In this document: in pieces, positions 32,909 to 35,769 of the stretch
Numbering within the stretch: the stretch's first letter is position 1
Layout: each line of letters opens with the position of its first letter
Assembly: GCA_025201805.1 (NCBI GenBank)
Contig: MU619261.1
Span: forward strand, 191,210-226,978
DNA: 35,769 bases
Direction of reading: 5' to 3'
Origin: Parasitella parasitica
Taxonomy: Eukaryota; Mucoromycota; Mucoromycetes; Mucorales; Mucoraceae
Position numbers and translations under genes: made by a program
Notes under the pieces: model-generated
What the model saw: only the letters and a program-made list of their open reading frames with translations
Databases searched by the model: none
What the model was told of the DNA's origin: nothing

Positions 32909-34935
32909 ATGATTGTTGATAACGCTCAACAAACTTGTAGCAAAGTCATCGAAAAATTACTCGTTTTTTTTTATAATAAAACGAATAGATACTCATGCAT
33001 TGGTGCCGCTGTTGCTTGCATACTCTTGCAAAGACTTTATTCATCCATCGCACTGCCGCCAAGAAATCTCTTGCAATTTCCGCGAATATCCACACTTGCC
33101 ATCCTCAATTCTTTTAAAAACAAAGAGTCTGTCACTAATCGTATCAAAAGACTTGTCAACCCTATTACAGATGCAGGTTACAGTTTTTATATGGTTTGTC
33201 AATGTATAATGATTACATGCTTACAAGCATAATCTCATTTTATTTTTATTTTTATGATACTTGTACGTAGGCAAGATCACCTATTGCATGGAATCTGTTT
33301 GTAGCAGATCCTAATGCCGCCAAGATAGTCTTGATGAAAACAGGTACTGTAGTCTGATGCAAGTATCAAACAGTGTATATTAATGTATGATGGACAGACG
33401 TTTTCCCAAAGACACACAATTTCTTTGGTAAACTTGGCGATGACACGCCAGTCGCAATACTTTTAGGTAAGGAAAACGTTGCTGTGTCTAATGGAGAAGT
33501 ATGGAGAAAGCAAAGAAGGGTTCGTGTATTTGTAGTTTCTATTGATTCCCTGTTGTCTGCATGCTCACATTCCTGTGCATTCGCAACGTAGATTATGAAT
33601 CCTGCTTTCCATAGATCCCAGCCCATCAAGACATTTGGCCGAGTCATGCCGTATCTCTTTGCTGCGATCGATCAAGAAAGCGAGCGAACTCTAATTACAA
33701 AGCACATCAAAGCTTTTACTCTGGACTCTTTAGGCTTGGCAGTATTTGGTGAGTTTGTCTGCTAGATTGGACCGCAAAGTACTCACGCTGTTATGTTAGG
33801 ATTTGACTTTCAATCTTTGCGAGGAGACCCTCAAAAATGGACAGAGACATACCACATTGTCATGTCTAATATCTTTAACCCTTTATCCAATATCTTTATC
33901 AAGTTTAGCTTCATCTTGAGACACGCTTCAGCTAGGTATAACAGGACCCAACAGGCGACAGCAAGACTTGTATCTATGATGGAAAACCTAGCTGACGAGA
34001 AGCGCAAAAGTATCCTTGCGGGAGATATGAAAAATCTGACAGATCAAGAGAAGGATTTGCTAACCCTGATGATTGAAGCAGATATTGAGGAGGGCACCAA
34101 AACCACAACAACACAACTTAGGGTAACGTTTTTACATGAATTTCCAAATCCTAGCCTCTATTAAAAAGTGACTATAGCAAAACATTGCTCTCTTTTTCTT
34201 GGCTGGTCATGACACGACAGCTAATGCAATATCCTTTTGTTTGTACAATATCGCAAAAAATCCAGGTGTGCAACAAAAGTTGCGCGAGGAAATAACAAGT
34301 GTTCTCGGGGACCATCCAGTAGACATTGTCCCCACTATGGATGATTTGAAAAAAATGGATTATCTCAACTTGGTTATCAAAGAGGTTTGTATATTCTCGC
34401 CATCATCATCATCATAAATGACAACAGCAACTGACAAACCATTTTCAGAACCTTCGCAGAAGTGGCCCCGTTGATAGAATTATTTCCAGAGATGCAACAA
34501 AAGATTTTGTTATCAATGGAACTCTCATTCCCAAAGGAACTCAATTGAACATTGATATTGGATCTCTTCATTTTAACCCCAAGCTATGGCAAGATCCCGA
34601 AAAGTTTATTCCTGAAAGATTTGCACCCGGTGGTGAATATGAGAGCCATGAAGGCTTTGCATATCTACCTTTTGGCAATGGAGCCAGGCAATGCATAGGC
34701 ATGAATTTTAGTTTAACTGAACAGAAGGTAGTGATTGCCATGATAAGTAAGTTGATATATATTGTGTCTCAATATATCGTCATATTTACACCCTAGTTTT
34801 TGCATTTTTTTTGTAGTGAGAAAATACATAATTGAAGTACCCAAAGACTCGATCCATTACGACCAAGTTCAGTTCGACATGCCGATGACTATTTCTCCAG
34901 AATCACTGGACCTGAAGTTTTCAAAACTCTATTAA
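32909..34935 (+). CDS. Cytochrome P450 monooxygenase
   Basis: A microsomal heme monooxygenase; the substrate is unknown. Eight exons: 32909-33193, 33271-33343, 33398-33519, 33592-33748, 33800-34122, 34178-34384, 34449-34746 and 34817-34935, about 527 aa. Introns of 51-77 bp are all in phase; two donors are GTTTGT and one is GTTCGT. The N-terminal helix (CIGAAVACILLQRLY) and following prolines form the ER anchor and hinge. Later come GEVWRKQRR then IMNPAFHR (helix C), the I-helix FFLAGHDTTANAIS, the K-helix ExxR formed across a junction (KE then NLRR), PERF, and the heme loop LPFGNGARQCIGMNFS with its cysteine ligand. All essential residues are present, so it is probably active. The CYP family number cannot be assigned without a search; no biosynthetic cluster surrounds it. 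Confidence 0.92.
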
Positions 34936-34953
34936 TTTCTACGTATTTGTGTT

Positions 34954-34959
34954 AATAAA
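34954..34959 (+). terminator. AATAAA polyadenylation signal behind the P450 gene
   Basis: AATAAA lies 19 bp after the P450 stop codon, within the 172-bp gap before the convergent small heat-shock gene ends. Confidence 0.5.
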
Positions 34960-35107
34960 TAACGCAATCTCATATATTCATGCTTAGAGAATGGAATATT
35001 TTATTTGATATGAGGAAAGAATTTGTAGAAAAGTGGCCATGGTAATACCTACAAAGACTGTGGTATTATATGCCAACGAAAAGAGCGTTGCTTGAGGTAA
35101 ATATGAT

Positions 35108-35671
35108 TTAATCAATAGTAATGCGGCTAGTTTGCTTGTTTTCAGCCTTGGGAACAACAACTTTGAGGATGCCATTGTTGTAGGAAGCCTTGATGGTGTC
35201 AGGTTTGACAGCAATAGGTAATGTAAAAGATCGCACAAAGGAGCCCGAGGTGCGCTCTTGAACCAGCCACTTGTGGTCAGCACTGTCGGGCTTACTAACT
35301 TGCTTCTCTTCATCCTTCTTGGTGTTGGCAACCTGATTCTCACTAGTAGGAGTAGAAGAAGCAACGTCGCTTGCGTCTGTTTCGCTAGACGATGGACTCT
35401 CAGTCTTGTACTCCTTTTCAACATTACCACTAATTACCAACGTATGGCTGTCAGACAATTCAATCTTGATGTCTTTCTTGTCATAACCAGGAAGTTCAGC
35501 ATGCAACTCGAAAGCATTAGGGGTTTCGACCATGTCAGCAGAAGGATACCGAATCGAGTGGGAACGGAAGAAAGGCGCAGATGAAGCATTAAAGAACGGC
35601 TGCTCGAAATATGCCATGGCTCGTTGCATATCACGAACGGCATCAGAGAATAAACGGTTAGAGATGGACAT
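35108..35671 (-). CDS. Small heat-shock protein (HSP20/alpha-crystallin family)
   Basis: A 187-aa, single-exon ATP-independent chaperone that binds unfolding proteins and assembles into oligomers. The N-terminal arm (FSDAVRDMQRAMAYFEQPFF) is followed by the alpha-crystallin domain from PSADMVETPNAFELHAELPG, with YDKKDIKIELSDSHTLVISG, and after an insert SGSFVRSFTLP and the signature NGILKVVVPK. The domain is interrupted between VEKEYKTE and WLVQERTSG by about 50 charged, Ser/Thr/Glu/Lys-rich residues, at the loop between strands 5 and 6 where fungal HSP20 proteins often carry variable inserts. The lack of introns fits expression during heat shock, when splicing is impaired. The C-terminal SRITID supplies an I-x-I/V-like anchor for oligomer contacts. 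Confidence 0.95.
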   Translation of the reverse strand: MSISNRLFSDAVRDMQRAMAYFEQPFFNASSAPFFRSHSIRYPSADMVETPNAFELHAELPGYDKKDIKIELSDSHTLVISGNVEKEYKTESPSSSETDASDVASSTPTSENQVANTKKDEEKQVSKPDSADHKWLVQERTSGSFVRSFTLPIAVKPDTIKASYNNGILKVVVPKAENKQTSRITID

Positions 35672-35699
35672 TTTTCTTGTTTGATATCACTTTTGAACA

Positions 35700-35710
35700 G
35701 ATATATAATG
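35700..35710 (-). promoter_or_regulatory. TATA box of the HSP20 gene
   Basis: The minus strand reads CATTATATATCTG about 30-40 bp upstream of the ATG at 35671, and a second TATA-like motif (CATATATAAG) lies about 75 bp upstream. A TATA-driven promoter is usual for heat-shock genes. The window ends within 100 bp, so heat-shock elements further out would not be visible. Confidence 0.45.
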
Positions 35711-35769
35711 AGAAAAGAAAATCATTGCAGTGTAGCCATTGTTCTTATATATGTTTTTTTTTTTTTTTT

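Noticed and set aside
35672-35769. Heat-shock elements upstream of HSP20
   Set aside because: Only isolated TTC and GAA triplets are present; three correctly spaced inverted units were not found within the 98 bp available.

Overview
The window is nuclear DNA of a filamentous fungus, most likely an early-diverging Mucoromycota species (Mucorales-like). The reasons are many short introns (47-93 bp) with GTAAG-type donors, AT-rich intergenic DNA with long A/T runs, typical fungal housekeeping genes, and relics of DIRS, LINE and Tc1/mariner elements like those common in Mucorales. The species is not identifiable from what I can see. Exon models were built by hand from splice motifs, reading phase and family-conserved junctions.

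Layout: 1-3.8 kb holds no gene I can support. 3.8-7.4 kb (+) is the RNA helicase UPF1, with an N-terminal Cys/His domain and an SQ-rich tail. 7.7-9.3 kb (-) is a six-exon FLVCR/MFSD7-type MFS transporter with a GC-AG intron. 9.99-11.8 kb (-) is a frameshifted DIRS-type retrotransposon relic (RNase H, then tyrosine recombinase). 12.3-14.4 kb (-) is a tandem pair of secreted 3D-domain proteins, each with a close TATA box. 15.0-15.8 kb (-) is the casein kinase 2 regulatory subunit, whose start codon appears to be split by an intron. 16.3-16.9 kb (-) is a tentative small membrane protein with an acidic tail. 17-20.4 kb is a gene-poor repeat area with a Tc1/mariner relic, an orphan inverted-repeat-like end, a 10-N assembly gap and a LINE 3' relic.

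20.4-22.8 kb (+) is MDM31/MDM32 (mitochondrial inner membrane). 22.9-23.7 kb (-) is REV7/MAD2L2 (HORMA, translesion synthesis), rebuilt from four exons. 23.8-25.4 kb (+) is an intact stand-alone retrotransposon Gag-like ORF, divergent from REV7. 25.6-28.1 kb (-) is a Sec7-PH Arf exchange factor whose Sec7 domain lacks its N-terminal half. 28.5-29.0 kb (+) is a MED11-like Mediator subunit, and 29.0-30.9 kb (-) is MGS1/WRNIP1; their stop codons are 6 bp apart. 30.9-32.9 kb is empty. 32.9-34.9 kb (+) is an eight-exon cytochrome P450. 35.1-35.7 kb (-) is a small heat-shock protein with a long charged insert in the alpha-crystallin domain.

The genes are mostly independent housekeeping loci and there is no metabolic cluster. 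REV7 and WRNIP1 both act in DNA-damage tolerance but are separated by three other genes. The points most worth following are the split CK2-beta start codon, two stop-free introns whose length is a multiple of three, the truncated Sec7 domain, the intact Gag-like gene, the SQ/TQ-rich UPF1 tail, and the secreted 3D pair with a possible extra 3' exon in one copy.
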